64,000 nt of DNA from Flavobacterium gyeonganense. Its GTDB lineage: Bacteria; Bacteroidota; Bacteroidia; Flavobacteriales; Flavobacteriaceae. Positions within the stretch are counted from its first letter, which is position 1; each line of letters begins with the position of its first letter. The DNA lies in the NCBI RefSeq assembly GCF_029625295.1, contig NZ_CP121112.1, positions 3,100,001 to 3,164,000 on the forward strand. Reading direction: 5' to 3'. A program made the translations under genes and the position numbers. This document shows positions 1 through 10,283 of the stretch, one piece after another. The notes beneath the pieces were generated by a model. That model was not told where the DNA came from. It made no database searches and saw only the letters and a program-made list of their open reading frames with translations.

Positions 1-854
1 CAGTGCCTCTTTTGTATAGGCTTTTGGAAAAACCATGTCTCTTACTGTAAAATATTTTGAATAAATAGCAGTTGAATCAACAGCAGGATTGTTAGATGTT
101 TTAATCAGATACGGCTTCATTTTGGTTACTTCAGCATCGAAACCATCATTTTCCATTAAGAAAAGCGTATATGAATTCTTCTCGTTATTAAGATTATAAA
201 CATTTTTTAAATACGAATTTGATAATGAATCCGCAAGAAATCCCGGAACAGCAGTAGATTTCGCAACTGCATCAGCATCATAAATACTAAACGCTTTCAG
301 ACTTAGTAAATAATCGCTCATTGCCGAAGTACCTGCTTGTGTAGTAACATATTCCCAGATATTCAGCTTTGGAGCAAGGGCTTTATTGACAATATGGAAT
401 ACGCCATTGGCAGCATAATGGTCTGCAGTCACTATTGTAGCATCACCAATTGTTGTGCTTCCTTTGAATGTTAAATATTTATTACTTAACATTTTGATTC
501 TTTCCTCATTTGTATTTCTTACAGATGAAAAAGAGGTTAATGTAATATGGTTTTCAACAAATTTCTTTAGTGCTTCAGGGTTATTTAATATTATTGTACT
601 AACAGCTTTCACAGCCTCGTTTGTTGGTACAAAAACAGTATAGGTTTTAGAGGCTGCTAATATTTTGTCATAGCCCGTTTGAGCTAATAATTTACCAAAT
701 TCAGCTGTTTCCGGTGTAGTACTGATAGCCTCATTTAGCGTCACATTTAAATTTGCATCACCATTATCTTCTTTATCATCCCACGGACTGGAACATGCAA
801 CCAATCCGATTGTGAGAATGAAAAAAGAAGTTTTATATATTTTAATAAAGTCAT
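1..854 (-). CDS. FAS1 (fasciclin) domain lipoprotein, C-terminus outside window, frame break near start
   Basis: Reading the minus strand from the ATG at 854 gives a hydrophobic leader. If one T is added to the T6 run (plus-strand A6, 821-826), the frame continues as ILTIGLVACSSPWDDK, a clear lipoprotein signal peptide with a lipobox Cys. The same frame then stays open to the window edge. It contains the FAS1 signature pieces TYTVFVPTNEAVKAV and an H-x8-I-V-N-K-A-L segment, as in the other fasciclin proteins upstream. It lies last in the visible minus-strand operon, 47 nt after the stop of the two-FAS1 lipoprotein. FAS1 domains are adhesion or ligand-binding modules; next to SusC/SusD they probably form surface-exposed accessory lipoproteins. 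The frame break is one of seven homopolymer breaks in the window and is probably a base-calling loss. Family call is firm; the role is inferred. Confidence 0.8.
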
Positions 855-901
855 TTTTACTTAATTAAGTTTGAAATTAGATTTTTGAGTCGACTATTGA
901 A

Positions 902-2602
902 TTATGGAGCTGGCGGAGTATAAAAACCACCTGTGCCAGAATTGAATTGTGGATACAACTGATCCATATCTACCGGGCGAAACTCTGCCACATCAAACCA
1001 GGCCTGCGCTGAGAATGCATTATTACTTTGCAACATTAGCTTATGTCTTCCTGTAGTTGTAATATCTACTGTACCTACTAAGCGGCAATTCATTTTGGTG
1101 GTATGAGGGTAAACATGACGTTTGTAGCCTTGCGACTCTAATACTCTTGCTTCTATACTGCTGAATTTGTTCCCGTTTTCCAGCATGTTTATTTGTCGGG
1201 ACATTTCTACTCCGTCAACAAATACTTTTACAAGGCCTACTTTTGTATCTTGTCCTCTGTAAGAAATCCATAATTTATATTTACCTTTTATAATGACTGG
1301 AGTCGTAAAAGTGATATTTTGGCAATTTCCGTCTCTGAAACGATTGATTTCCAGACAATCACCATGCCAGCCAAACCCTACTGTACCCCCTTTGGCTGCA
1401 TCTTTGAAATAAGTAAGAACATCATTTCCATCCCAGGTAACATCTTTGAATAATGCTTTTGCCAAAGAGGTTTTAGGAGCTGCTCCAGGAATTCTAAAAA
1501 CAGATGTAAGCTGCCTAAATTCATTTTGATCACAAAAATCAAAATATACAGGAGCCGGTAAACGTTTTTTGATTGCAAAATTAGCACCTACAATATGCAA
1601 GACACCGTTTGAGGCAGTGACATCACTTTTTTCTCTTGTGATAGCAACACCTTTTTCTAATACGCCATTAAAAACCTCTTCGTTTAACAGTATTACATCC
1701 TTGTCAAGTTTTGCACTAATAACTTCAAGCGGAGCTTTAGTAACTAAAGCTGGAGAAATTGCTACATCGGCTAAATACTGTAATTTTGGTAAAATACGGT
1801 AGCTTACAAATAAATTCAGACTGTCTTTTGGATTTAAAGGCTCATGCAAATGACTATATTTTGTTTTTAACTCTTCTATATTATTAATACCAGCCGCTTT
1901 AAAAGCATCATTAGTCTGAGCTAAAACAGTAAGATAACTATCTATATCATTTTTTGTATAATCAATAGGCTTATCAAGTGCATCATACCATCCTGTAATT
2001 TTTAATGCTTCAGTAAATAAAGAAAGGTTTGTATCCTGTTCAATAGTTTTTGCTAATGTTTTATCTGCAACACGCAATACTTTGTCAATAACATGGATAA
2101 CGCCATTTCCAACTTCAACATTCGATTTAAGGATACTGGCTTGTTTATTAACTGTTATACTGGATTGCCCATTTTTATTTGTCGCACCTGTTACTAAAAA
2201 CTGGCCATATAAACTTGGCGTGGCTATTTTTCCATCGGTAAAGGATGTGGTATTTATTGTTTGGCTTAAGATGTGAAGTTTAACAACATTCTGTAAATCT
2301 GCCAAAGGGACTTCTTTTAATGAATTGACACCTACATCCTTTAAATACGCATTTACTGCATCATTAGTGGGAAGAAATAAGGTGTAAGTTCCATAAGTAT
2401 TCATAAATGAAGCATAATTAGTAATCTCCAGAGCTTCTAAAAACATAGAATAATCAGGAGTATCTCTTAAATATTCGGTAATGTTAAGAGTTTCATCTGT
2501 ACTTTCCTTAATTTTTTGCTCAGAGCAATTTTGAAACACTAAAGCAATCAAAAACACTAAAGTAAATCTCAAGAGGCCAGGTAATCTTAATAGTCTTTTC
2601 AT
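902..2602 (-). CDS. Two-FAS1-domain surface lipoprotein of the SusC/SusD operon
   Basis: A 566-aa protein with a lipoprotein leader (LIALVFQNCSEQK, Cys near residue 26). Two fasciclin domains follow: one around residues 40-180 (YTLFLPTNDAVNAYL, then GNGVIHVIDKVLRV) and a more divergent one around 190-345 (NDAFKAAG, then NGVLHIVGANFAI). The C-terminal ~200 residues are a separate beta-rich domain (KYKLWISYRGQ, then FVDGVEMSRQ) of the type that binds ligand or carbohydrate in SusE/F-like accessory proteins; I do not recognise a specific family. It starts 11 nt after the SusD stop, so it is co-transcribed with SusC/SusD. Likely outer-membrane, surface-exposed. Substrate unknown. Confidence 0.85.
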   Translation of the reverse strand: MKRLLRLPGLLRFTLVFLIALVFQNCSEQKIKESTDETLNITEYLRDTPDYSMFLEALEITNYASFMNTYGTYTLFLPTNDAVNAYLKDVGVNSLKEVPLADLQNVVKLHILSQTINTTSFTDGKIATPSLYGQFLVTGATNKNGQSSITVNKQASILKSNVEVGNGVIHVIDKVLRVADKTLAKTIEQDTNLSLFTEALKITGWYDALDKPIDYTKNDIDSYLTVLAQTNDAFKAAGINNIEELKTKYSHLHEPLNPKDSLNLFVSYRILPKLQYLADVAISPALVTKAPLEVISAKLDKDVILLNEEVFNGVLEKGVAITREKSDVTASNGVLHIVGANFAIKKRLPAPVYFDFCDQNEFRQLTSVFRIPGAAPKTSLAKALFKDVTWDGNDVLTYFKDAAKGGTVGFGWHGDCLEINRFRDGNCQNITFTTPVIIKGKYKLWISYRGQDTKVGLVKVFVDGVEMSRQINMLENGNKFSSIEARVLESQGYKRHVYPHTTKMNCRLVGTVDITTTGRHKLMLQSNNAFSAQAWFDVAEFRPVDMDQLYPQFNSGTGGFYTPPAP

Positions 2603-2613
2603 GTCTTGTTATT

Positions 2614-4113
2614 TTATTTATAAAATGGATTTTGTACAAGTTTTTTATTGGTATAAAGCTCGTAAGTATTAATAGGCAAATAGTGGCTGTTTGGGTCTTT
2701 TAATTTTGCAACTATCGATTGCTGTTGCTCAGGAGGTGCGCTTAAAAGAGCAGCATCAGTTAAAATATCTAATCTTTCGTAGTTGTTTCTTCTGGCATTA
2801 CGAAGCATATCAAACCAGCGTTTGCCCTCAAAAGCAAGTTCACGCGAACGCTCTGCTAATATGTAGTCAATCACTTCTTTTTTGTTATCAGTACCAATTG
2901 ACTCAGCTGTCTGGTCTATTGCATCATGCTTTAACCTGACATAATCAATAATTGCGAGGGCTTCTGATCCTCTGTTCAATTCAGCTAGTGCTTCAGCCTG
3001 GAGCAGTAATACATCTGCATAACGATATACAAACCAATGGGTATCTGCATCCTGCAAATCTTTTCTGTTATCGTTATCTAAACCTACATATTTATAAATC
3101 TCATTTGTTCCGGCAACCAAAGCAGTACGGTCACCGCGAATATCTTTATTAGCAGGATTTTCAAAGTCAACCCCAAACACATCTTCTAAAACAGTTGCTG
3201 AAGCCAAAAACTGTGGTCTAAAAGTAAATATACCGTAAAATGGACCTAAATTTGTTTTTGTATACTGAAATTCAAAAATACTTTCAATCGAATTTCCTTT
3301 TGCAAAAACAGTATTAAACCATACATTGTTTGAAGCTTCAATTAAATCAAATTTACCCGATTTAACTATTTTTTCAGCTGCATCATAAGCTTCCTGAAAA
3401 TTATCATTCCACAGATAAACATCTGCCAGCATTGCATTAATGGCATAAACCGTAATGCGTCCTTTGTTAGATGCATTATCACCATAATCTGTAACAGCGT
3501 ATCCTTCTGCTAATTTGAGGTCTTTGATTACCTGGGCAAATATTTCTTTTTGGGGAGTAGCAGGCAATTGAAAATTATCTTCATCAGTAAGTGTTGCTGT
3601 TAATTTTAAAGGGACATCTTTAAAAGTTCGTGCCAGTGTAAAATACAAGTAGGCTCTTATTGCCAAAGCTTCAGAAAGAAAATGATTGAGCTGAACCTGA
3701 GTTAATGTTGGATCATTTTTTAGAACAGTAGGTGCAAGATCTATTATAGTATTACAGTAATTGATAGTTCTGTAAAAGATAGCCCAGTTAGTCAAATCAT
3801 TGGATGCCATAATGTTCGAGTACATAATGTCTCTTTGATCCTCAGTAACATTTGGACCCGGGGCAATCATATCTCCTCTTAATTCTCCGTGCATGAATAA
3901 ATACTGAGACATAGGTAGATCACTTACCCCAGGAGGCGAGTTTAAAAGAGAAGAATACATACCTATTACAGCTCCCTGAATGTCTTCTTTGGTTTTCCAA
4001 AATTCTTCGCGGATAATTCCGTCCTGTGGGCGTAAATCTAAGTAATCATCGCATGATGTTACAGAGATAAAGAGGGTGAAGATGGCGAGAATGGTTTTTA
4101 TTTTAGTTTGCAT
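2614..4113 (-). CDS. SusD/RagB-like nutrient-binding outer-membrane lipoprotein
   Basis: A 499-aa protein with lipobox (LFISVTSCDDYLDLRPQDG); the mature N-terminus CDDYLDLRPQ is the classic SusD start. Other SusD hallmarks are EALAIRAYLYFTLARTF in the TPR-like helices, YADVLLLQAEALAELNRG, and ERSRELAFEGKRWFDMLR near the C-terminus. SusD proteins sit as a lid on the SusC channel and capture glycans or other oligomers outside the cell. The gene lies 16 nt downstream of SusC, in the usual C-then-D order. The specificity cannot be read from sequence; partners are FAS1 proteins, not glycoside hydrolases, so the cargo need not be a polysaccharide. Confidence 0.97.
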   Translation of the reverse strand: MQTKIKTILAIFTLFISVTSCDDYLDLRPQDGIIREEFWKTKEDIQGAVIGMYSSLLNSPPGVSDLPMSQYLFMHGELRGDMIAPGPNVTEDQRDIMYSNIMASNDLTNWAIFYRTINYCNTIIDLAPTVLKNDPTLTQVQLNHFLSEALAIRAYLYFTLARTFKDVPLKLTATLTDEDNFQLPATPQKEIFAQVIKDLKLAEGYAVTDYGDNASNKGRITVYAINAMLADVYLWNDNFQEAYDAAEKIVKSGKFDLIEASNNVWFNTVFAKGNSIESIFEFQYTKTNLGPFYGIFTFRPQFLASATVLEDVFGVDFENPANKDIRGDRTALVAGTNEIYKYVGLDNDNRKDLQDADTHWFVYRYADVLLLQAEALAELNRGSEALAIIDYVRLKHDAIDQTAESIGTDNKKEVIDYILAERSRELAFEGKRWFDMLRNARRNNYERLDILTDAALLSAPPEQQQSIVAKLKDPNSHYLPINTYELYTNKKLVQNPFYK

Positions 4114-4129
4114 AATTCAAATTTTATTA

Positions 4130-7100
4130 TTAGAAACGAACTGAAGCTCCTACTGTAATACGTTTTGTTGGCGGCGTACTGGAATTATCCCTTGCAATAG
4201 CGAAAGGATCTCCTGACTTCATACTTACTTCAGGATCCTGACCTCTGTACTTAGTAAATGTGATTAAATTGTCTGCCGTTATGTAGCAGTTTAAGTCACC
4301 CAGTCTTAATTTTTTTATTAAATTCTTACCGAAAGTATAACTAAAAGTGACCGAACGAAGGCGGGCAAATGAGGCATCTTCAACATAACGGTCTGAGCCT
4401 AACCAGTTGTAACCCGCACCATAAACTGCTCTTGGCATATCGGTTACATCACCCGGATTACGCCATCTTGATAAAACGGCCGTGCTTTGGTTACTGTATC
4501 CGTACATGTTAGTAGTTTTCATATCAGCCTCATTTACTACTTCATAACCCACTCTGTATGTGAAATAAAGTAATAGCCTGAATTGATTATTAAAAGATAC
4601 TGTAGGTCCAAAACCACCTGAGAATTTAGGATTACTATTTCCTAAATAAACAACATCACGACTGTCGATATTTCCATCATGGTTTACGTCCTCGTACATA
4701 GCATCTCCGGGCTGGAACACATAATCCGTAATAGGATAATTGAAACGCATAAATACGTCCTGACCATTAGGGCCAACAATAGTGTTACCACTGGCATCTT
4801 TAGCTTTTGTTGCATTGAGATCGGTATAGACTCCTTTAAAGCGGTAACCGTAAAATGACCCAAAAGGATTGCCCACCTGAAGGAATCGCTTGTATTCTCC
4901 GTTTCTGTCAGTATTTCCACTTTCACTTGGATAGTATTCGGAGATTTCCGTAACCGTGTTTTCATTACTTGAAACATTGAAATTGAAATCAATTTTCCAT
5001 TTATTAGATTTTAGAGGAGTAGTGTTAAGCGCTATTTCGAATCCTTTATTTTGTAGTGTACCTACGTTCTGATCCACACTATTGTACCCAGAGATACTGC
5101 TTAACTGAAGGTTATCGAAAATAAGGTCCTTAGTAACATTTTTATACAAATCGACATCTAAAGTAATACGGCTTTTAAATAATTGAAGGTTAAAACCTAA
5201 GTTAGTACCTTGTAGTGTTTCCCAGCGTAAATTACTCAATTCAATATTAGAAGGGAAAACCCCATTAAGGCCTAAATATTGAGTAGTATAGTTAGAATAA
5301 GTGTTGAAATAAGTATAATCAGCTTTTGGGGCTCTTCCTGATTCTCCGTAACTCGCCCTGATACTCAAATCGTCAAGAAATGAAATGTTTCTCATGAACG
5401 ATTCTCCTGAAACTCTCCAGCGACCTGATATAGAAGGGAAAAAACCATATCTGTTCTCCGGCCCAAACTTAGAACTTCCATCTCCACGTACACCGACATT
5501 AAGAATGTAACGATCCAGTAAACCGTATTGTACGCTCATTAATGCACCTACAGTTCTGGCCTGACCATTACTGGTATATAAAAATAGATCAGAGTTTTGC
5601 GTTCTTGAAGGAACCGATGGGTCTGTTAATACAGATGAAGCCGTATTAGAGGTCATTGATCTGTGAGTTGTGTAAATAAAATCATTGGTCTGCAATGATA
5701 ATAAGGTTTGTAAAGTTTGTTTTTCTCCAATATTTGGTGTCCAGATAAAGTTTGTTTTAGTTACAATATTAGACTCGTCACTATCTGCATCTGAGGCTCT
5801 GTTTACTGCTGTTTCAGTAAAAGGACGCCCTGTTGCATTTTGTGGCAGAAATGCTTTTGATTTTGTGCTTTTATAATCAAATTGTAAATCAAAAGTGGAG
5901 ATGAATATTTTAGGGATAATATCAACATTTACATTAAAATGGGGTGTTATACGATCCTGCACCTGATCGTTCATAGCATATTCAGCCATTGCAAGCGGAT
6001 TATATGTGCCAGAATAAGTTCCCTGAATGTTAAATGCAGGAGAAAAATAATTTGGTGTAAGATTTCCCATTTCATCATATTCATAAATACTCATATTTGG
6101 CATTTTAGTAAAAGCAACAGCGCGTAAACGGTCGCCATCCTTATCATCAAAACTGTTTACATAGTTGCGCTGCGTTTTAGTATGAGTATAAGCGATATCG
6201 GTTCTGAATTTAATTCGGTCAGAAACGATATAATCCAAATTTAATCTGGCATTTAATCTTTCCAGCCCCGTTCCTACAGTTACCCCTTTTTGTTTGTAGT
6301 AACCAACAGAACTAAAATAGCGTGCTTTTTCTCCTCCACCCTGTAAAGAAAGATTGTGTTCATGTGTTAAACCTGTTTGTGAAATAGCGCCTACCCAGTC
6401 TGTATTTTGTCCGTAATTTTTATAGTTGTAAACATCTATAGGATCATATTGAAATTCTTTGACAAGCCAGGTATTCAATGGAATTCCGTTTCTGTTCATA
6501 ACTGCTTCAGGAATCAGCTGAGAATACTGGTCACCACTTAACATCGGAATAGTAGAAGGTAATTTTGAATAAGTTGACTTATAAGTGTAAGAAATTTTAG
6601 GTGAACTCACTCCTCCGCGTTTAGTCGTGATTAATAAAACCCCGCTGGCAGCACGTGACCCCCACATTGCGGTAGCAGCAGCATCTTTTAAAACTGTGAT
6701 ACTTTCAATATCTGTAGGGGCAATGTTTAATAAAGCAGAATAACTTTCTGAATCTGCTGTTCCAAAATTAAAATCATCCGGTACAGCTGTTTCATATGGC
6801 ATACCATCAACTACAATCAAGGGGTCTGAGGAGCCGGAAATAGAAGAAGTTCCCCTTATCCTGATTTGCATCCCTGCTCCCGGATCACCACTGGTAGATG
6901 TAATGTCTACCCCGGCCAGACGTCCCTGTAAAGCTTCATCAATAGTAGGTGCCTGAGTATAAGCTAAATCGGCAGCATTTATCGAAACTGAACTGGTAGT
7001 CCTGTTTCTGTCATCAATTTTCATTAAACCGTTATCAGCTTTTTTTGTGTTGGTAACCACTACCTCGGTCAATGATTCTACAGTAGAAACAAGTGCAATT

Positions 7101-7417
7101 TTAATCGATTCCCTGCCTTTAATTTCGATGCGTTGAGATTTATATCCTATCGTAGAAATAAATAATTTATTATTTGGATCTTTTACACGTATGGCAAAAT
7201 TTCCATCGATATCTGTTACGGCACCGGAAACAGTACGGTTTTCAGAATCTTGTTCTGCAATTGTTGCTCCCGGAATACTTAGTTTATCACTTGAGTCGAT
7301 AACCTGACCACGAACTAAAAAAGTTTTATTTCCTTGTTGTGCCAAAGCTGGAAAAGCAGTCAGTAAAACTAAGGCAAAAGTAAAACTGTAAAATATATTT
7401 GTAATTTTTTGTCTCAT
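4130..7417 (-). CDS. SusC/RagA-family TonB-dependent outer-membrane transporter
   Basis: A 1,095-aa protein with cleavable signal peptide (LLTAFPALAQQ). Domains in order: carboxypeptidase-regulatory-like beta-sandwich at about 30-110 (VRGQVIDSSD, IPGATIAEQ, GAVTDIDGNFAI, STIGYKSQ); a plug domain at about 140-265 with the SusC-type motifs LQGRLAGVDITSTSGDPG, IRIRGTSSISGSSDPLIVVDG and VLKDAAATAMWGSRAASGV; then the 22-strand barrel ending in RITVGASVRF with a terminal aromatic Phe. Length is usual for the family. It separates the upstream FAS1 lipoprotein by 1 nt and SusD by 16 nt, so the set is one operon. It imports the oligomer captured by SusD using TonB energy. Confidence 0.97.
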   Translation of the reverse strand: MRQKITNIFYSFTFALVLLTAFPALAQQGNKTFLVRGQVIDSSDKLSIPGATIAEQDSENRTVSGAVTDIDGNFAIRVKDPNNKLFISTIGYKSQRIEIKGRESIKIALVSTVESLTEVVVTNTKKADNGLMKIDDRNRTTSSVSINAADLAYTQAPTIDEALQGRLAGVDITSTSGDPGAGMQIRIRGTSSISGSSDPLIVVDGMPYETAVPDDFNFGTADSESYSALLNIAPTDIESITVLKDAAATAMWGSRAASGVLLITTKRGGVSSPKISYTYKSTYSKLPSTIPMLSGDQYSQLIPEAVMNRNGIPLNTWLVKEFQYDPIDVYNYKNYGQNTDWVGAISQTGLTHEHNLSLQGGGEKARYFSSVGYYKQKGVTVGTGLERLNARLNLDYIVSDRIKFRTDIAYTHTKTQRNYVNSFDDKDGDRLRAVAFTKMPNMSIYEYDEMGNLTPNYFSPAFNIQGTYSGTYNPLAMAEYAMNDQVQDRITPHFNVNVDIIPKIFISTFDLQFDYKSTKSKAFLPQNATGRPFTETAVNRASDADSDESNIVTKTNFIWTPNIGEKQTLQTLLSLQTNDFIYTTHRSMTSNTASSVLTDPSVPSRTQNSDLFLYTSNGQARTVGALMSVQYGLLDRYILNVGVRGDGSSKFGPENRYGFFPSISGRWRVSGESFMRNISFLDDLSIRASYGESGRAPKADYTYFNTYSNYTTQYLGLNGVFPSNIELSNLRWETLQGTNLGFNLQLFKSRITLDVDLYKNVTKDLIFDNLQLSSISGYNSVDQNVGTLQNKGFEIALNTTPLKSNKWKIDFNFNVSSNENTVTEISEYYPSESGNTDRNGEYKRFLQVGNPFGSFYGYRFKGVYTDLNATKAKDASGNTIVGPNGQDVFMRFNYPITDYVFQPGDAMYEDVNHDGNIDSRDVVYLGNSNPKFSGGFGPTVSFNNQFRLLLYFTYRVGYEVVNEADMKTTNMYGYSNQSTAVLSRWRNPGDVTDMPRAVYGAGYNWLGSDRYVEDASFARLRSVTFSYTFGKNLIKKLRLGDLNCYITADNLITFTKYRGQDPEVSMKSGDPFAIARDNSSTPPTKRITVGASVRF

Positions 7418-7418
7418 T

Positions 7419-9623
7419 TTATTGTTGATATGTAAGATAGTTATCTACTAAATGAATTAAAGATCTGTCTGCCAAGTTGTTGCTTTGGGCGGGTATGTAG
7501 TGTGCCAGGTTTAAATACGAATCCCTGAAAGATAAAGTCCCTGGGGTACTTTGAACTAATACATAGGTTTTTTCACCAAAATCATCCTTTCTTAGCGTTT
7601 CAAACTCACCGGTTGTCAATCCGTCATCAGAAGCTATTTTGTTTACTAAGATGTGTGCACGAATAAAATTTGCAATCCTGTCCTTATCATATTGAGAAGA
7701 AGGGGTAACAGATGGAGGTAAAACATCTTTAGTAATTGCTTTTGCAATTGCAGCATTATTTGGGATTACAAAAGTGTAAGAAGTACCTAATTCAACGCCT
7801 TGGATTTTACCCGTAACAGCGTCATATAGAGAAGAATTTTTAAGGTAATTAAAAAAAGAAAGATATTCAGAATTAGCCGTTTCAGATAAGCGTTTTATTT
7901 TTAAACCCTGCATTTCCTCACTATATTGAAGTAAATTATCTACATAATAAGTTCGGCCATTTTGCTGGTCTTCGTGACCGATTATTCCAACCGGTACACC
8001 ACCTGTTACTTCATTTCCGGCGGCATATAGTTTATTGTTCTTCCATTTGATATATTCGCCAGGAAGATCCATATCGCCTGTGCGAATAATCCCTGAACCT
8101 GACAAATCATCTAATTCACCGTTTGGAGTTAGTACTATTCCATTATACAAAATGCGTAATAAACGGGCCCTTGCCAGACCACTTGCAATTGACGAACCTC
8201 CAACTGCGGGATTAATATAGGTCCATGATGAAAGTGTAGCATTATATCCAAATCCCATCTCCATAAGTTTAGCATCTGATGGTAAGAAAAGGGTATATCT
8301 TGTACTAATATTGCTAATCATTTCCTTCAGTCCAGATCCATCATTCATTAATCTTGTTGCCATGGTGAATTTCGGATCTAAATATGCGGAGGTATAAACA
8401 CTATAAAACAAATTCGATTTTTGAATTTTTTTAGTGCCATAAAAGAATCCGTTGCTCAAAATTTTAGCCTCAACAATATCACTATTAAAATCAAATCTTA
8501 AATTCTCATTTAAAGCATTACTGTTACTCGGGCCTTTAGATGGCCAGACAGCATTTTGGACCATGTGGGCATTAATGAAATCACGAAAGATGTATAGAGG
8601 AAGTACATTCAGAGAAGAATAATTTTTGAGTAACACCTTGTCTATAAATTCTTGTAAAGGTGCATTTTCCGGAACTAATATGGTATACAAATCACTTTGG
8701 CCATCATTATCAGCCTGTTTCAAATAGTTTTCATTGTTAGGAGAAAAAGATAGAGAAGGATCGTAAAATTTAATGTAAACATCATCTGATTTCCCACTGT
8801 AATTACGATATGTGTTTGTAACTTCCTGACTAAAAAAGTAAGAAACCAGCCCGTGATCTTCCAGTAATTCACGAAACTTACTATATTTTGGGTTTTGTTC
8901 TAAATATTGCTCAAGTGTAGGTAACGGCAGATTTACTTTGTCAATCTCATGTATGATTCCGTTTTCAGCAATAATGTCGGCTTGGGTAACTTTAGAATCG
9001 AGTACATTAAATCCGGAGTATTGCGCATTCGGATAGAAATAATTAAAATCGACAGCACTTAAACTCTTTGCTGCAAAATACTCATCTGTAAAGTAACTGA
9101 TATATTTATTATTATTATCTCCAATTGCATAACCCCCATTACGATTGGCACCCACAATCACTTTAGGTTGTCCATTAATTGTTTTAGTAATGAACCCATC
9201 ATAAAAAGCTGTTCTTCTTCTAAAAGCATTGTCTGCAACCCATCCCGTTCCGGACTGGTAGTCTGAAAGTTGTTCTGTACGGAAAGCATTGTAGATAAGC
9301 GCATAACGAACAATTTTACCAGCAGTTTCTGCGTCAATTTTATTTACATCTATAATGCCTTGCTGCTGAAAATATTTAGTAAAAGCCTCGTCATTAGGAG
9401 CCATCATAGTCCAATAACCGGCTTTGCCTAAGATATCCTTGTAACCCGCTTTTTCAATTAACACCAGAAGATTTTTAAAATTACCTCGGGCTTCCAACTG
9501 TTGATAAATAGGCGGTTCTAAGGTATCTGGTCGGCCATAATAATCATCATAAGCATCCTTGCTGCAACTTGACAGAAGTATTAAAAATGAAAAGGCAAGT
9601 AGTTGGTGTATTTTTTTCTTCAT
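7419..9623 (-). CDS. Four-FAS1-domain lipoprotein, first gene of the SusC/SusD operon
   Basis: A 734-aa lipoprotein (leader ending LILLSSCSKDAYDDYYG). Four fasciclin repeats can be followed by their recurring YTxxxPxNxA core: YWTMMAPNDEAFTKYF (about residue 75), YTILVPENAPLQEFI (about 310), YTLFLPSDAKLMEMG (about 445) and YTFVIPNNAAIAKAI (about 610). Several are followed by the conserved H-region (NGIIHEIDKVNLPL; RSLIHLVDNYLTY at the C-terminus). It is the first gene after the promoter box at 9688-9695 and ends 1 nt before SusC. Such multi-FAS1 lipoproteins are common companions of certain SusC/D pairs in Bacteroidota; the ligand is not known. It probably belongs to an extracellular surface complex. 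Confidence 0.85.
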   Translation of the reverse strand: MKKKIHQLLAFSFLILLSSCSKDAYDDYYGRPDTLEPPIYQQLEARGNFKNLLVLIEKAGYKDILGKAGYWTMMAPNDEAFTKYFQQQGIIDVNKIDAETAGKIVRYALIYNAFRTEQLSDYQSGTGWVADNAFRRRTAFYDGFITKTINGQPKVIVGANRNGGYAIGDNNNKYISYFTDEYFAAKSLSAVDFNYFYPNAQYSGFNVLDSKVTQADIIAENGIIHEIDKVNLPLPTLEQYLEQNPKYSKFRELLEDHGLVSYFFSQEVTNTYRNYSGKSDDVYIKFYDPSLSFSPNNENYLKQADNDGQSDLYTILVPENAPLQEFIDKVLLKNYSSLNVLPLYIFRDFINAHMVQNAVWPSKGPSNSNALNENLRFDFNSDIVEAKILSNGFFYGTKKIQKSNLFYSVYTSAYLDPKFTMATRLMNDGSGLKEMISNISTRYTLFLPSDAKLMEMGFGYNATLSSWTYINPAVGGSSIASGLARARLLRILYNGIVLTPNGELDDLSGSGIIRTGDMDLPGEYIKWKNNKLYAAGNEVTGGVPVGIIGHEDQQNGRTYYVDNLLQYSEEMQGLKIKRLSETANSEYLSFFNYLKNSSLYDAVTGKIQGVELGTSYTFVIPNNAAIAKAITKDVLPPSVTPSSQYDKDRIANFIRAHILVNKIASDDGLTTGEFETLRKDDFGEKTYVLVQSTPGTLSFRDSYLNLAHYIPAQSNNLADRSLIHLVDNYLTYQQ

Positions 9624-9687
9624 TCTGGTTAATTTAAATAATGAGGACGATTGGTTTTAACTTTTTTTTAGTAAAATATAGATATGT

Positions 9688-9695
9688 CAAACCTA
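9688..9695 (-). promoter_or_regulatory. Candidate -7 box for the FAS1-SusC-SusD operon
   Basis: On the minus strand this octamer reads TAGGTTTG, matching the Bacteroidota -7 consensus TAnnTTTG, 65 nt upstream of the first start codon. No TTG is found at the expected -33 distance, so the call rests on one box only. Confidence 0.4.
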
Positions 9696-10225
9696 AAAGG
9701 TTATGTTGCTAATTCTATCCTGCACTATCCTGTTTTTTTTATATGTGTTTTTTTTTATCTCAATTAAATGATAATACCATAATTTATATGTTAATATTTT
9801 AAAAATCTATAAAATATAGTATTTATAAGGGTTTGACTCAAGTCGCTTATATATTTATGATTGAAATAACAATTGAAAAGAATTATTTATTTTAACAAAA
9901 AATCATTGATAAGATGAGTTAAATAAGTAATTATAAAGTAAAAACCAGATTTTTTTTCAAGAAAATTCATATAGTTTTTTGATGTAGTTTTTTAAATAAG
10001 TAACAAAATTTTTCCTTTACGCTTAAAAATTTCAATGAGTTTTAGAAATTTAAGGCTTTAACATTTTTTATGTTAAATTCATTAATAAACGATTTAGGGA
10101 TATTTATTACAAAACAGTGTTTAGACAGTACGAATATCCAATTACCTAGTTTGCATGTTTGTTCTATAAATATATCTATCCATTTGACTTTTAACTTCAT
10201 TGTCTTTGTAGAAATTATAATAAAT
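9696..10225. other. AT-rich intergenic region without recognisable gene
   Basis: Very AT-rich divergent spacer between the SusC operon and the small acidic gene's terminator. The open frame at 10070-10270 on the plus strand has no recognisable protein character and runs into the terminator stem, so I see no gene here. Confidence 0.6.
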
Positions 10226-10259
10226 AAAAAACGGGCATACCAGCAGCATACCCGTTTTT
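10226..10259 (-). terminator. Hairpin terminator, probably bidirectional
   Basis: AAAAACGGG at 10226-10234 pairs perfectly with CCCGTTTTT at 10251-10259, giving an A/T-tract on both sides. It lies 25 nt past the stop of the acidic-protein gene on the minus strand. Confidence 0.75.
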
Positions 10260-10283
10260 ACAATTTTTAAACTTAATGATTAT

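Noticed and set aside
10070..10270. 66-aa plus-strand gene
   Set aside because: The end lies inside the terminator stem, no promoter stands before it and the sequence has no protein-like features.
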